NCBI GenBank assembly: GCA_900769775.1 | Contig: CAAGHT010000086.1 | Span: 1-24,957 of the forward strand | Source of the DNA: Clostridia bacterium | GTDB lineage: Bacteria > Bacillota > Clostridia > Oscillospirales > Acutalibacteraceae | Direction of reading: 5' to 3' | DNA length: 24,957 nucleotides | In this document: positions 1-8,543 of the stretch, in pieces | How positions within the stretch are numbered: position 1 is the first letter of the stretch | Layout of the letters: each line of letters opens with the position of its first letter | The notes under the pieces: model-generated | Database searches by the model: none | The model's input: only the letters and a program-made list of their open reading frames with translations | Told to the model about the DNA's origin: nothing | Made by a program: the position numbers and the translations under genes

Positions 1-13
1 GCTCTTCCGATCT
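1..13. other. Illumina adapter remnant (non-genomic)
   Basis: The first 13 bases read GCTCTTCCGATCT, the exact 3' end of the standard Illumina sequencing adapter; the reverse complement is AGATCGGAAGAGC. It lies at the very edge of the sequence. The miaA protein similarity runs up to base 14 and then enters these bases. They should be trimmed and not read as part of miaA. Confidence 0.93.
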
Positions 14-706
14 AAATTCATAAGCTCTTTTTGCCTCATCTAAAAGCCCGTTTTGAAGCATTAGGTCTACCCTGAGGTTAATTCTGTCATAAATAAACTG
101 CCTGTCCTCGGCTTTAAGTCCGATAATTATGGGCTCATAGGGGGACGGCTCTTCTCTCGACTGTGCATTCTGCTCAGCTATGGTAGTGCCTGTTTGCATA
201 TAAACCTCAAAGGCTCTTATAACCCTTTTTCTATTATTCGGATGAAGCTTTGCAGCCGTCTCTGGGTCAAACAGTGACAGCTTTTCTATCATTGCTTCGC
301 CGCCGATAGTATCATATTCAGCTTCAAGCCTTGCCCGAAGTTCACAGTTAACCTCTTCCTCGGTAAAACGGATATTATCAATAAGCGAGCTTACATATAG
401 TCCCGTTCCACCAACGATTATGGGGAGCTTTCCCCTCTCGTTAATGTCCTTTATTGCGGCGGCGGCCGCCTTAACATATTCTGCTACCGAATAGCTTTCC
501 TCTCTGTCGAGAAATTCAAAAAGGTGGTGAGGTACACCCTCTTTTTCCTCCTCATCAGGTGCGGCAGAGGCTATGTGCATATCACGATAAATCTGCATTG
601 AGTCGGCCGAGATAATTTCTCCGCCAAGTTTCTTTGCCAAGGCTACCGAAAGAGAGGTTTTGCCCGTTGCGGTGGGGCCTACTATTACAATAATCGGTAT
701 CTTCAT
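14..706 (-). CDS. miaA: tRNA dimethylallyltransferase MiaA, 3'-truncated
   Basis: MiaA transfers a dimethylallyl group to N6 of A37 in tRNAs that read UNN codons, giving i6A, the substrate of MiaB. The start ATG is at 706-704 and gives MKIPIIVIV followed by the P-loop GPTATGKTS (residues 10-18). Next come the SADSMQIYR segment, in which the Asp is the likely catalytic base, then GGTGLY and the LHPNNRKRVIRA segment typical of MiaA. About 231 genomic codons are present against roughly 310 in the family, so the C-terminal quarter is missing. The loss is caused by the contig end with its adapter, not by a mutation. The start lies 3 bases after the mutL stop, so translation is probably coupled to mutL. 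It is the last visible gene of the miaB–mutS–mutL run. Confidence 0.95.
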
Positions 707-709
707 AGG

Positions 710-2644
710 CTAACCCAATCTTCCGAACTGTCTTTCAAGCTCGCTTCTTTTAAGCTCAAAGGCTACGGGGCGACCGTGAGGACAGTACATAATGTCATTA
801 TTTGAAAGAACCTTTTTAGCAAGCAGCTCAAGCTCCTTTGCAGACTGATTATTGCCACCCTTTATAGCCGCCTTGCAGGCAACTGTATGGAAAAGGTGCT
901 CTAATTTACTGCTCTTAACCTCGCCGCTCGTAATAAGTCCGTCAGCAAGCTCCGAAACGGTAACCATAATGTCCTCTTCGGCAAGCTCAATGGGCACCGA
1001 GCGTACAAGAACCGAGCTGCTGCCGAATTCTTCAATCTCAAAGCCTGCCTGAAGCATAAGGTCTGCGTTGTCGAGCAGAGCTCTGTGCTCCTCTCTGCCA
1101 AGTCTTACCGATACCGGTGAGATTAAAAGCTGAGGCTGGACTGTGCGCTCTAATTTAAGCTTCTCAAAAAGAATTCTCTCGTGTGCTGCATGCTTGTCTA
1201 TAAAGAAGAGGCTCTTTTTATACTCAACTACAATATAGGTTTTAAAGGCTTCACCGATATATCTCATTTCAAGCTCAATCTCATCGGTTAAGCTCTCGGT
1301 TATGGGCATCGGCTCTTTGGTCGGTACATCTGCTACCGGCTTTGCCTTTTCAAACACCTCGAAAAAGCTAGGGAGTGTCGGCTCTGCAGCAGTCTTTATC
1401 GGTTCTGCAGCAAACCTCGGTTCCTCGCTCTTCACGGTTTCTTTTTCGTATTTAGGTATCTCGGGAGCCTTTTTGAATATGGGTGTAGGGTTAGTTTTTA
1501 AAACTGCGCCCGAAGAAAGCACATCCTTATATATTTTTTCAGCCTCGGTTGCGGTAGGCTCACTCATTTTTCTGTATTGCTCAGCCGTCATTCTGACAAA
1601 TTTTTCCTGAGGCTTCGGAGTAGCAGAGCCTTTAAAGGTTAATTCGGGGCGGTGGTCACCCTGAATGAGTGCATTTTTAGCGGCATAATAAACCGCATCG
1701 AAAACCGCCTTTTCGTTGGTAAAGCGTACCTCTGTTTTTGCAGGATGAACATTTACATCGACGAGGTTAAGCGGAATTTCTATATAAAGCACACACGCAG
1801 GAAATTTTCCTATCATAGCCGAGTTTTTATAAGCCGCATCAAGTGCCTTTGCGGCGGCACCCGAGCGGATAACTCGTCCGTTCAAGAAGAAATACTGTCC
1901 CGACCTTGTAGCGTTGCAGTGGACCGGCTTTGACACCCAGCCCTTTACTCTGATATTTTCGGTTGTAGAATCTACGGGGATAAGCTTTGCGGCAAAGTCT
2001 CTGCCAAGGACCGAGTAAACCGCCGAATGGAGATTGCCGTCGCCGTTAGTCGTGGTAGAAAGCTTTCCGTCCTTAATGTACTTGAAGGAAACCTCGGGGT
2101 TACAAAGGGCAAGATAGTCTATTATAGAAGTTATTGCCATTGCCTCCACATTGTCCTTTTTGAGGAACTTCATTCGAGCAGGAATGTTGTAGAATATGTC
2201 GCGGACAATTATTGTCGTACCGTCGGGACAGCCCGCCTCCTCATATTCCTTTTCCTCTCCGCCCTCAATAAGATATCTTGTGCCGAAGTCTTCTTCCTTT
2301 GTTTTGGTAAGCAGCTCAACCCTTGCAACCGAGCTTATAGAGGCAAGCGCCTCTCCTCTGAAACCGAGGGTGCCGATGCTGAAAAGGTCATCCTGCTTTG
2401 TGATTTTGCTTGTAGCATGGCGCAAAAAGGCAGTCGGAACCTGGGCGTGTTTTATTCCCGAGCCGTTGTCGGTAACGCGCATATAGGTAATACCTCCGCG
2501 CTGAATCTCAACTGTAATTTTGTCGGCTCCTGCATCTATTGCGTTTTCAACGAGCTCCTTTATGACCGATGCGGGGCGCTCAACAACCTCACCTGCCGCA
2601 ATAAGCTCGGCAAGCGATTTTGGTAAAACCTTAATATCAGCCAT
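710..2644 (-). CDS. mutL: DNA mismatch repair protein MutL (endonuclease type)
   Basis: MutL couples mismatch recognition by MutS to strand removal. The N-terminal GHKL ATPase shows KELVENAIDAGA (Glu30 and Asn34 for ATP hydrolysis and Mg), DNGSGI (59-64) and GFRGEAL. A variable linker spans about 340-455. The C-terminal dimerisation domain carries the metal-binding endonuclease motif as DKHAAHERILFE (about 483-494), plus CKAAIKGG and CPHGRP (about 621). This is the nicking MutL found in bacteria without MutH. I chose ATG 2644, which reads MADIKVLP: AAGGAG sits 8 bases upstream. A GTG at 2653 is in frame but overlaps that ribosome binding site. The protein is 644 aa, a normal length. It lies 12 bases after mutS and 3 bases before miaA. 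Confidence 0.97.
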   Translation of the reverse strand: MADIKVLPKSLAELIAAGEVVERPASVIKELVENAIDAGADKITVEIQRGGITYMRVTDNGSGIKHAQVPTAFLRHATSKITKQDDLFSIGTLGFRGEALASISSVARVELLTKTKEEDFGTRYLIEGGEEKEYEEAGCPDGTTIIVRDIFYNIPARMKFLKKDNVEAMAITSIIDYLALCNPEVSFKYIKDGKLSTTTNGDGNLHSAVYSVLGRDFAAKLIPVDSTTENIRVKGWVSKPVHCNATRSGQYFFLNGRVIRSGAAAKALDAAYKNSAMIGKFPACVLYIEIPLNLVDVNVHPAKTEVRFTNEKAVFDAVYYAAKNALIQGDHRPELTFKGSATPKPQEKFVRMTAEQYRKMSEPTATEAEKIYKDVLSSGAVLKTNPTPIFKKAPEIPKYEKETVKSEEPRFAAEPIKTAAEPTLPSFFEVFEKAKPVADVPTKEPMPITESLTDEIELEMRYIGEAFKTYIVVEYKKSLFFIDKHAAHERILFEKLKLERTVQPQLLISPVSVRLGREEHRALLDNADLMLQAGFEIEEFGSSSVLVRSVPIELAEEDIMVTVSELADGLITSGEVKSSKLEHLFHTVACKAAIKGGNNQSAKELELLAKKVLSNNDIMYCPHGRPVAFELKRSELERQFGRLG

Positions 2645-2656
2645 AAAAGTCACTCC

Positions 2657-5251
2657 TTATATTTCTTTTGCTTTCTTTGAAAGCTCACTTAAAATACTCA
2701 TACACTCAATCGGGGTAAGTGTATTGACATCAAGTGCTTTGAGCTCGGATAAAAGCTCGGTAGATACTCCGTATTCCATAGAAAGCTGAGTATCGGTCTC
2801 TCTGACCGTTTTAGTAACGGTAATTCCCTCTTCAAGGGTCTTTTTCAGTATCTGCTTTGCTCTGTCGGTTACTACCGAGGGCACACCTGCAAGCTTTGCA
2901 ACCTCAATACCATAGCTCTCATCAGCTCCACCGCGGACAATTCTTCGCAGGAAGATGATATCATCTCCGCGCTTTTTAACCGCGATATTATAATTTTTAA
3001 TGCCGCGCATCTCGTTTTCCATCTCGTTAAGCTCGTGATAATGAGTAGCGAAAAGGGTTTTTGCACCTATGCGCTTTTTGTCAACAACATATTCGAGAAC
3101 AGCCCTAGCAATACTCATACCGTCAAAGGTAGAGGTGCCTCTGCCTATTTCGTCGAGAATAAGCAGGCTGTTTTTGGTAGCGTTTTTAATTATTGTTGCA
3201 ACCTCGTTCATTTCGACCATAAAGGTTGACTGTCCCGAAGCGAGGTCATCCGAAGCACCTACTCTTGTAAATACGGCATCAACTATACCGATATTTGCCG
3301 ATGAGGCTGGAACAAAGGAGCCGATTTGCGCCATAAGTGCAATTAAAGCAACCTGACGCATATAGGTCGATTTGCCCGCCATATTCGGTCCCGTAATAAC
3401 GGCACAGCGGTCATCCTTAGAATCAAGGTAGGTATCGTTGGAAACGAAAGGTGTGTTAATCACCTGCTCAACAACGGGGTGTCTTCCGTCGCGGATATCT
3501 ATAATACCATCGGTATTGATTCTCGGGCGGACATAGTTGTTGCGGACGGCAACCTCAGCTAGAGAGCAGAGTGTATCAATCTTCGCAACCGACTCGGAGC
3601 TTGTTTGGAAACGGACCAGCTCTGCCGCAACGGTTTTTCTGAGGAATTCAAATATTTCAAACTCAAGGCGGTCTCTTCTGTCCTTCGCGCCGATTATCTT
3701 CGCTTCGAGATTTTTCAGCTCCTCGGTTATGTAACGCTCGCCGTTTGTCAGGGTCTGTTTTCTGATATAGTCCTCGGGTACCATTTCCTTAAAGGAGTTT
3801 GATACCTCAATATAATAACCGAAAACCTTATTATAGCGAACCTTTAGAGTTTTAATTCCCGTGCGCTCTTTTTCGCGGTTTTCTATCTGAATAATGATAT
3901 TTGCGCCGTTCTCGATTATCTCGATAAGCTCATCAAGTTCTTCATTATAGCCTCGACGAATCATTCCGCCCTCTCTCACTATTGCGGGCGGCTCATCAGC
4001 CACCGCCTGCTCAATAAGGGCGGTTATTTCTTCCATAGTATCAAGTCTCTCACAAATAGAGCTGAGAAGCTTGCTTCTTGCAGAGGATAAAACCGATTTA
4101 ATATAGGGCAGTCTTTTGCAGGTGTCTGCTATGGCAACAAGGTCTCTTGCAGAGGCAGTGCCGTAAACCACTCTAGCAAGCAATCTCTCAAGGTCTCTGA
4201 CTCCTGTGAGATATTCTCTGAGCTCGCCTCTCATAACTGTGTCATCACTCAGCTCTTCAACTGCATTATGTCGCTCGTTTATAGAATTGAAGCTGAGAAG
4301 CGGCTGCTCTATCCAACTGCGAAGCATTCTCTTGCCCATTGCGGTTTTGGTATGGTCAAGCACCCAGAGCAGTGAGCCTTTTTTGCTCTTTGAGCGCATA
4401 GTCTCACAGAGCTCGAGGTTTCTTATAGCGGTATGGTCAAGGTGCATAAATTCGGTAGTTGAGTAATACTGCACCTCCATAATGGATATGCTTCTGTTTG
4501 AGGAGAGCTCATAAAAGTAGGCAAGCGCACTACCAAGGGCGCAAACCGCAGGACTCATTGAGGGCACCGACAAATTTTCCGGGCTGATAACACCGAAATG
4601 TCTTTTAATAAGCTCTTCTTTTTTTTCAGCTTCAAAAAAAGTCTTTTCCTTTAAGGTTACCATACAACCGAATTCCTTTAAGAAATCGGCAAATCTCGGA
4701 TGAAGCTCAAGCTCCTTTGACACGATAATCTCGGAGGGGGCAAATCGGCTTATTTCTTCAATAAGTCGCTCCTCTGCCGCTTCACCCGTTATTTCGGTAA
4801 CGAGGCTTCTGCCTGTCGACATATCGGCAAAGCAGACAGCAAAGCCCTCCTTGGAAAAGACAACCGATGAAAGGAAATTATATCTCGACTCGTCAAGCAG
4901 GCTCTCTTCTACCGCAGTACCGGGAGTAACTGTACGGACAATTTCGCGCTTAACTATTCCCTTTGCGGTTGCAGGGTCTTCAACCTGCTCACAGATAGCA
5001 ACCTTATAGCCCTTTTGTACAAGACGGGCAATATATGATTCACAGCTGTGGTAGGGCACGCCGCACATGGGGGCGCGCTCTTCGAGTCCGCAATCTCTTC
5101 CCGTGAGCACTAACTCAAGCTCTTCTGAGGCGGTTTTTGCATCCTCGAAAAACATTTCATAAAAGTCGCCAAGTCTGAAGAAAAGCAAGCTGTCGGGATT
5201 GTTGCTTTTAATCTCCATATACTGCTTCATCATCGGAGAAAGCTCTGCCAT
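2657..5251 (-). CDS. mutS: DNA mismatch repair protein MutS
   Basis: MutS recognises mismatches and small loops and then slides as an ATP-bound clamp that recruits MutL. The 864 aa match full-length MutS1. The N-terminal mismatch-binding Phe-X-Glu motif is present in GDFYEMF (Phe30, Glu32). Connector, lever and clamp regions follow. The C-terminal ABC-type ATPase has Walker A GPNMAGKST (621-629), the DDLASGQSTFMVEM signature region, Walker B LLILDEIGRGTSTFDG and the ATHYHEL His-loop. The short, acidic tail ends in LSELSKKAKEI. It is not MutS2, because it has no Smr domain and keeps the mismatch-binding domain. An AAGGA lies about 11 bases before the ATG. Confidence 0.98.
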   Translation of the reverse strand: MAELSPMMKQYMEIKSNNPDSLLFFRLGDFYEMFFEDAKTASEELELVLTGRDCGLEERAPMCGVPYHSCESYIARLVQKGYKVAICEQVEDPATAKGIVKREIVRTVTPGTAVEESLLDESRYNFLSSVVFSKEGFAVCFADMSTGRSLVTEITGEAAEERLIEEISRFAPSEIIVSKELELHPRFADFLKEFGCMVTLKEKTFFEAEKKEELIKRHFGVISPENLSVPSMSPAVCALGSALAYFYELSSNRSISIMEVQYYSTTEFMHLDHTAIRNLELCETMRSKSKKGSLLWVLDHTKTAMGKRMLRSWIEQPLLSFNSINERHNAVEELSDDTVMRGELREYLTGVRDLERLLARVVYGTASARDLVAIADTCKRLPYIKSVLSSARSKLLSSICERLDTMEEITALIEQAVADEPPAIVREGGMIRRGYNEELDELIEIIENGANIIIQIENREKERTGIKTLKVRYNKVFGYYIEVSNSFKEMVPEDYIRKQTLTNGERYITEELKNLEAKIIGAKDRRDRLEFEIFEFLRKTVAAELVRFQTSSESVAKIDTLCSLAEVAVRNNYVRPRINTDGIIDIRDGRHPVVEQVINTPFVSNDTYLDSKDDRCAVITGPNMAGKSTYMRQVALIALMAQIGSFVPASSANIGIVDAVFTRVGASDDLASGQSTFMVEMNEVATIIKNATKNSLLILDEIGRGTSTFDGMSIARAVLEYVVDKKRIGAKTLFATHYHELNEMENEMRGIKNYNIAVKKRGDDIIFLRRIVRGGADESYGIEVAKLAGVPSVVTDRAKQILKKTLEEGITVTKTVRETDTQLSMEYGVSTELLSELKALDVNTLTPIECMSILSELSKKAKEI

Positions 5252-5290
5252 TCGGTTTTCATTCCTTTCTTTTAAAGTGAATTCTATAAA

Positions 5291-5692
5291 TTAGTGACAG
5301 CCGCCGCAGGTACCACAGTTTCCGGTACAGGAGGAGGGCTCACAGGTCTCGGGGTCCTCTCCATTCTGGCACATAAGAATAATATTACTTACCTTTGTGC
5401 AAAGCTCGTTATATGCGGTGTATGCCGCGTTATAAGCGGTCATTGATTCGCCACCGATTATTTCGTTATAAAGCTTTGTAATGTCGGTGTTGATCTGCTG
5501 AATCTTGTCCTTGTCGGGCTCTTCTTTTTGCATTTCGGCATCATACTGCATCTTTAAAAGATTAAACTCTGCAATCTGCTTCTGAAGCTCTTCATCAGCA
5601 TCGTTTCTTTCCTTTGCGGCAATAAAATTCTTATATTCCTCGGTAGCCTGAATTGCTGCACCGAGTTCTCTTGCTTTTTTAATTACTTCCAT
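5291..5692 (-). CDS. YmcA/YlbF-family protein with Cys-rich C-terminal tail
   Basis: A 133-aa helical protein of the YlbF/YmcA family. The pattern MEVIKKARELGAAIQ...EEYKNF...LQKQIAEFN, a charged coiled-coil-like middle, and a second helical pair around residues 85-107 support this. In Bacillus subtilis, YmcA and YlbF (RicA, RicF) act with YaaT (RicT) in mRNA processing with RNase Y and carry Fe-S clusters; that role is family knowledge, not visible here. In B. subtilis ymcA also directly follows miaB (ymcB), so the position here, 11 bases after miaB, fits. The odd feature is the tail: six cysteines at 108, 117, 122, 126, 129 and 132, plus Cys98, ending in CGTCGGCH. This looks like a metal or Fe-S ligand cluster. 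Family assignment is fairly sure; the exact paralogue is not. Confidence 0.85.
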   Translation of the reverse strand: MEVIKKARELGAAIQATEEYKNFIAAKERNDADEELQKQIAEFNLLKMQYDAEMQKEEPDKDKIQQINTDITKLYNEIIGGESMTAYNAAYTAYNELCTKVSNIILMCQNGEDPETCEPSSCTGNCGTCGGCH

Positions 5693-5703
5693 TTTTATTC
5701 TCC

Positions 5704-7092
5704 TTAAATAATTGTTCCTTCAAGTTTATTTGTAAAGCGGTCTATACGGACACTGAGGTATTGTCCTATCAGCTCCTCGCCGCCATCAAATTCAATTTCT
5801 ATGGTAGAGTTTGATTTTCCCGAAGCTCTACCGGGGGCCGCTACCTCATCGCAAAGGACACGGAAGGTCTGTCCGACAAGAGCGGCGTTGTTTTTCTTTG
5901 AGATTTCCTCTTGAACCTGCAAAAGCTCTGAAAACCACTTGCCCTTTTCCTCTCTTGATACAGGGTCATCCATCTCGGCAGCAGGTGTGCCGGGTCTTGG
6001 AGAGTAGATAAAGGTGAAGAGAGAGGCAAACTCGACCTCTTTTACAACGCGGAGTGTTTCTTTAAAATCTTCGTAGGTCTCTCCCGGGAATCCGACAATT
6101 ATATCGCTTGTAAAGGTAACACCGGGTATTCTCTTTTTAGCTTCTCTTATAAGATTCAGATAACCCTCGCTGTCATAGCGACGGTTCATAAGCTTTAAAA
6201 TTCTGTCGCTTCCGCTCTGGAAGGGCAAATGAAGATGTCGTTCAACCTTTTCACATTCGGCGATAGCATCTATCAGTTCAATCGTGCAGTCCTTAGGATG
6301 GGAGGTCATAAATCTTATCCTGAAATCGCCCTTGATAGCATTTATCTCGCGGAGAAGCCCTGCAAAATTCACATTGCCTTCAAGACCCTTGCCATAAGAG
6401 TTAACATTCTGACCAAGAAGCATTATCTCCTTAAAGCCTGCGGCAACCATTTCACGAGCCTCGGCTATAATATCCTCCTGCCGTCTGGACACCTCTCTGC
6501 CTCTGACATAAGGTACGATACAGTAGGTGCAGAAATTGTTACAGCCGTGCATTATTGGAAGCCAGCCCTTGAGGGCCTGGTCTCGGCGAACGGGTATGCC
6601 CTCGATAATTTCGTTTGTATCATCCGAAATATCGAAAATTCTTCCGCCGCCTGTCAATCTTTTATAAATGAACTCGGGAAGCCTGTGTACTACGTGAGTG
6701 CCGAAAACCATATCTACATAAGGGTAGCTTTTCTTTATACGCTCGCAGACTATCTCCTGCTGAGCCATACAGCCGCAAACTGCAACAATGGTATTCTTCT
6801 TATCCTTTTTAAGCTGCTTTGTCGTTCCGATATTGCCGAAGACTCTGTCCTCAGCGTGTGCGCGGACGGCGCAGGTATTGAAAAGAATAAAATCGGCTTC
6901 CTCGGGGTTCTCGGTAATAGAGTATCCCATTTGGGACAGCATTCCCTTTATATGCTCACTGTCTGATACATTTTGTTGACAGCCATATGTATTAACGCAG
7001 GCCTTAGGGTCTGCGCCGTAAATACGGCAGAGTATTTCGCGTACTCGCTTTATATATCCAAGTGAAAAGTCACTCTTAATATCCTTTGTCAT
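5704..7092 (-). CDS. miaB: tRNA-2-methylthio-N6-dimethylallyladenosine synthase MiaB
   Basis: This radical SAM methylthiotransferase converts i6A37 to ms2i6A37 in tRNA. The N-terminal UPF0004 domain provides the auxiliary cluster ligands Cys38 (NTYGCQQN), Cys74 (FNTCAVR) and Cys108 (CGCMAQQ). The radical SAM motif is CNNFCTYC, with Cys184, 188 and 191, followed by IVPYVRGREVSR. A C-terminal TRAM domain covers about 395-462. YGCQQN and the YVRGREVSR context favour MiaB over MtaB or RimO. The 462 aa are slightly longer than some homologues because of a ~30-residue N-terminal lead. It is the first gene of its operon: AAGAGG lies just before the ATG, and a promoter sits about 50 bases upstream. 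Confidence 0.96.
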   Translation of the reverse strand: MTKDIKSDFSLGYIKRVREILCRIYGADPKACVNTYGCQQNVSDSEHIKGMLSQMGYSITENPEEADFILFNTCAVRAHAEDRVFGNIGTTKQLKKDKKNTIVAVCGCMAQQEIVCERIKKSYPYVDMVFGTHVVHRLPEFIYKRLTGGGRIFDISDDTNEIIEGIPVRRDQALKGWLPIMHGCNNFCTYCIVPYVRGREVSRRQEDIIAEAREMVAAGFKEIMLLGQNVNSYGKGLEGNVNFAGLLREINAIKGDFRIRFMTSHPKDCTIELIDAIAECEKVERHLHLPFQSGSDRILKLMNRRYDSEGYLNLIREAKKRIPGVTFTSDIIVGFPGETYEDFKETLRVVKEVEFASLFTFIYSPRPGTPAAEMDDPVSREEKGKWFSELLQVQEEISKKNNAALVGQTFRVLCDEVAAPGRASGKSNSTIEIEFDGGEELIGQYLSVRIDRFTNKLEGTII

Positions 7093-7140
7093 AGCATCCT
7101 CTTTTTTGCAAAAATATATAAATATATAATAATCTAATCT

Positions 7141-7169
7141 ATTATAACCTATTACGCGCAGGTATTCAA
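7141..7169 (-). promoter_or_regulatory. Sigma-A-type promoter for the miaB–mutS–mutL–miaA run
   Basis: On the minus strand, TTGAAT (7169-7164), a 17-base spacer and a perfect TATAAT (7146-7141). Transcription would start near 7134 and give an AT-rich leader of about 40 bases before miaB. It is divergent from the promoter at 7213-7240. Confidence 0.75.
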
Positions 7170-7212
7170 GAAATAAATTCTATATTTTTTACGATTTCGC
7201 GATAAAAAACGC

Positions 7213-7240
7213 TTTACTTTTTCTGAGGATCGGGTATAAT
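7213..7240 (+). promoter_or_regulatory. Sigma-A-type promoter for the sortase operon
   Basis: TTTACT (7213-7218), a 16-base spacer and a perfect TATAAT (7235-7240). The expected start near 7247 leaves a leader of about 50 bases containing ACGAGG before the ATG at 7297. Confidence 0.7.
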
Positions 7241-7296
7241 GTATGTGTATAGTTCTATTTCTTAGTGGAACAAATAATTTTTACGAGGTAATTATT

Positions 7297-7857
7297 ATGA
7301 AAAAGTTTGCAGCAATCATCCTTGCAATCGCACTTCTCATCGTTCCTATGAGCATTTCCTCTTCTGCTGAAGGAGCAATCAACGAGTTTGAAAAGAAGGT
7401 TCTTGAAGCACTTGACGAGAATGTTAAGGTTGGTGACAAGTATTTCCATGTTCCTCAGGAGTACATCACTCAGGCTGAGAACTTCCTTAAGACTATCGAT
7501 ATGACCGAAGCTCAGGCTGATACCATTCTTGCTAAGATCGCTGATTCCAAGCAGATTATCATCGATAACAATATAACCTCTACTTCTAACCTTAAGGCTC
7601 TTCCTAAGGAAGCAAAACAGAAGATTCTTGACAACGGTAAGGCAGCTTCTGCAGCAGTTAATGCAGTTCTTACCTATGACGGAACAAATGTAACCGTTAC
7701 CTATAACGGAACTCCCGTATTTGAGGACGCTCCTATCGTTAAGGTTACTGGTGCTGAGGTTGACTATACCGCTATCGCACTTGCAATGGCAGGTCTTGTT
7801 ACCATGCTTGTTGCCGGCTTTGCATTAGCTTCTAAGAAAGGTATCCTTTCTAAATAA
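7297..7857 (+). CDS. Small secreted protein with C-terminal sorting-signal-like tail
   Basis: A 186-aa protein of unknown function. It has a clear signal peptide (MKKFAAIILAIALLIVPMS, likely cut after SSA near residue 24). A mostly helical, charged domain covers about 27-120, and a short strand-rich part about 121-147. The C terminus has the layout of a cell-wall sorting signal: a motif around KVTGAEVD (149-156), a hydrophobic stretch (158-178) and a basic tail SKKGILSK. No LPXTG is present. The next gene is a sortase, so this is probably its substrate (inference). I chose ATG 7297 over an upstream in-frame ATG at 7243 because it has the signal peptide directly after it and an ACGAGG ribosome site. 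Codons are biased (AAG, CTT, GTT, ATC), as in highly expressed genes and unlike its neighbours. Confidence 0.85.
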   Translation: MKKFAAIILAIALLIVPMSISSSAEGAINEFEKKVLEALDENVKVGDKYFHVPQEYITQAENFLKTIDMTEAQADTILAKIADSKQIIIDNNITSTSNLKALPKEAKQKILDNGKAASAAVNAVLTYDGTNVTVTYNGTPVFEDAPIVKVTGAEVDYTAIALAMAGLVTMLVAGFALASKKGILSK

Positions 7858-7860
7858 TTG

Positions 7861-8535
7861 ATGCTAAGAAGAATAACAAAAAAGCTGACGGAATATATCC
7901 TATTTCCGTTAGCTTTTTTTCTTTCGGGACTTTTGTTTCTTTACCTGGTGTTATCCCCTTTTGTAAATTTTACGCTTACAGCCTGGTCGCTTTTTTCATC
8001 CGACTCTAACACCCTATACGGCGAAGAAATTCATAAGGATATATTCGGAGAGAATAAGCTTGTCGGCTATAAGGAAACTGTACCCTCAAGCCTTATCACC
8101 TACCCTACTCACGGCACTAAATATGCCGAGATTACAATAACCGATGAGAACACTGTTTACGTTTGCCCCCTCTTCTTTGGTGACAGCAAGTCGATACTCA
8201 GAAAGGGTGTCGGCCAGTATATGGGAAGCAACTTCCCCGGTGAAGGCAAAGCGATTATCGTTTCGGGTCACAACAACTCATATTTCAATGCTCTTCAGTA
8301 TCTCGATGCAGGTGAAACAGTAACCTTAGAAACAAACTATGGCACCTTTATTTACGAGGTAACCGAAACGGCAATAAAGCCCAATACCGATAAATCGGCT
8401 CTGAGGCTTGGTTCTGAGGAGGAAACCCTCGTAATGTACACCTGTTATCCCTTTGACCAACGCGGTCTCACCTCAAAACGATACTATGTTTATACAAAGC
8501 TCGTTTCGGGTCCGCGCGTGCTGTTAGATAAGTAG
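7861..8535 (+). CDS. Sortase, class D-like
   Basis: Sortases are membrane-anchored cysteine transpeptidases that cut a C-terminal sorting signal and attach the protein to the wall or to another protein. The protein is 224 aa, with one N-terminal membrane anchor (about 12-34) and the catalytic domain outside. The triad is visible: His137 in VSGHNN, Cys195 in VMYTCYP and Arg207 in SKRYYVY. TCYPFDQRG followed by RYYVY resembles class D sortases, but class cannot be fixed by eye. It begins directly after the stop of the secreted-protein gene. A TTG at 7858 is in frame just before the ATG at 7861 and could also start it. No strong ribosome site is seen at the junction, so translational coupling is likely. 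Confidence 0.9.
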   Translation: MLRRITKKLTEYILFPLAFFLSGLLFLYLVLSPFVNFTLTAWSLFSSDSNTLYGEEIHKDIFGENKLVGYKETVPSSLITYPTHGTKYAEITITDENTVYVCPLFFGDSKSILRKGVGQYMGSNFPGEGKAIIVSGHNNSYFNALQYLDAGETVTLETNYGTFIYEVTETAIKPNTDKSALRLGSEEETLVMYTCYPFDQRGLTSKRYYVYTKLVSGPRVLLDK

Positions 8536-8543
8536 GTGGCGAT

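Noticed and set aside
2027..2626. 199-codon plus-strand open frame opposite mutL
   Set aside because: It lies entirely over the conserved MutL ATPase domain on the other strand and shows no motif of its own.
6229..6966. 245-codon plus-strand open frame opposite miaB
   Set aside because: It runs antisense to a clear miaB with all its cluster cysteines, has no recognisable domain and no ribosome site. It is a shadow frame.
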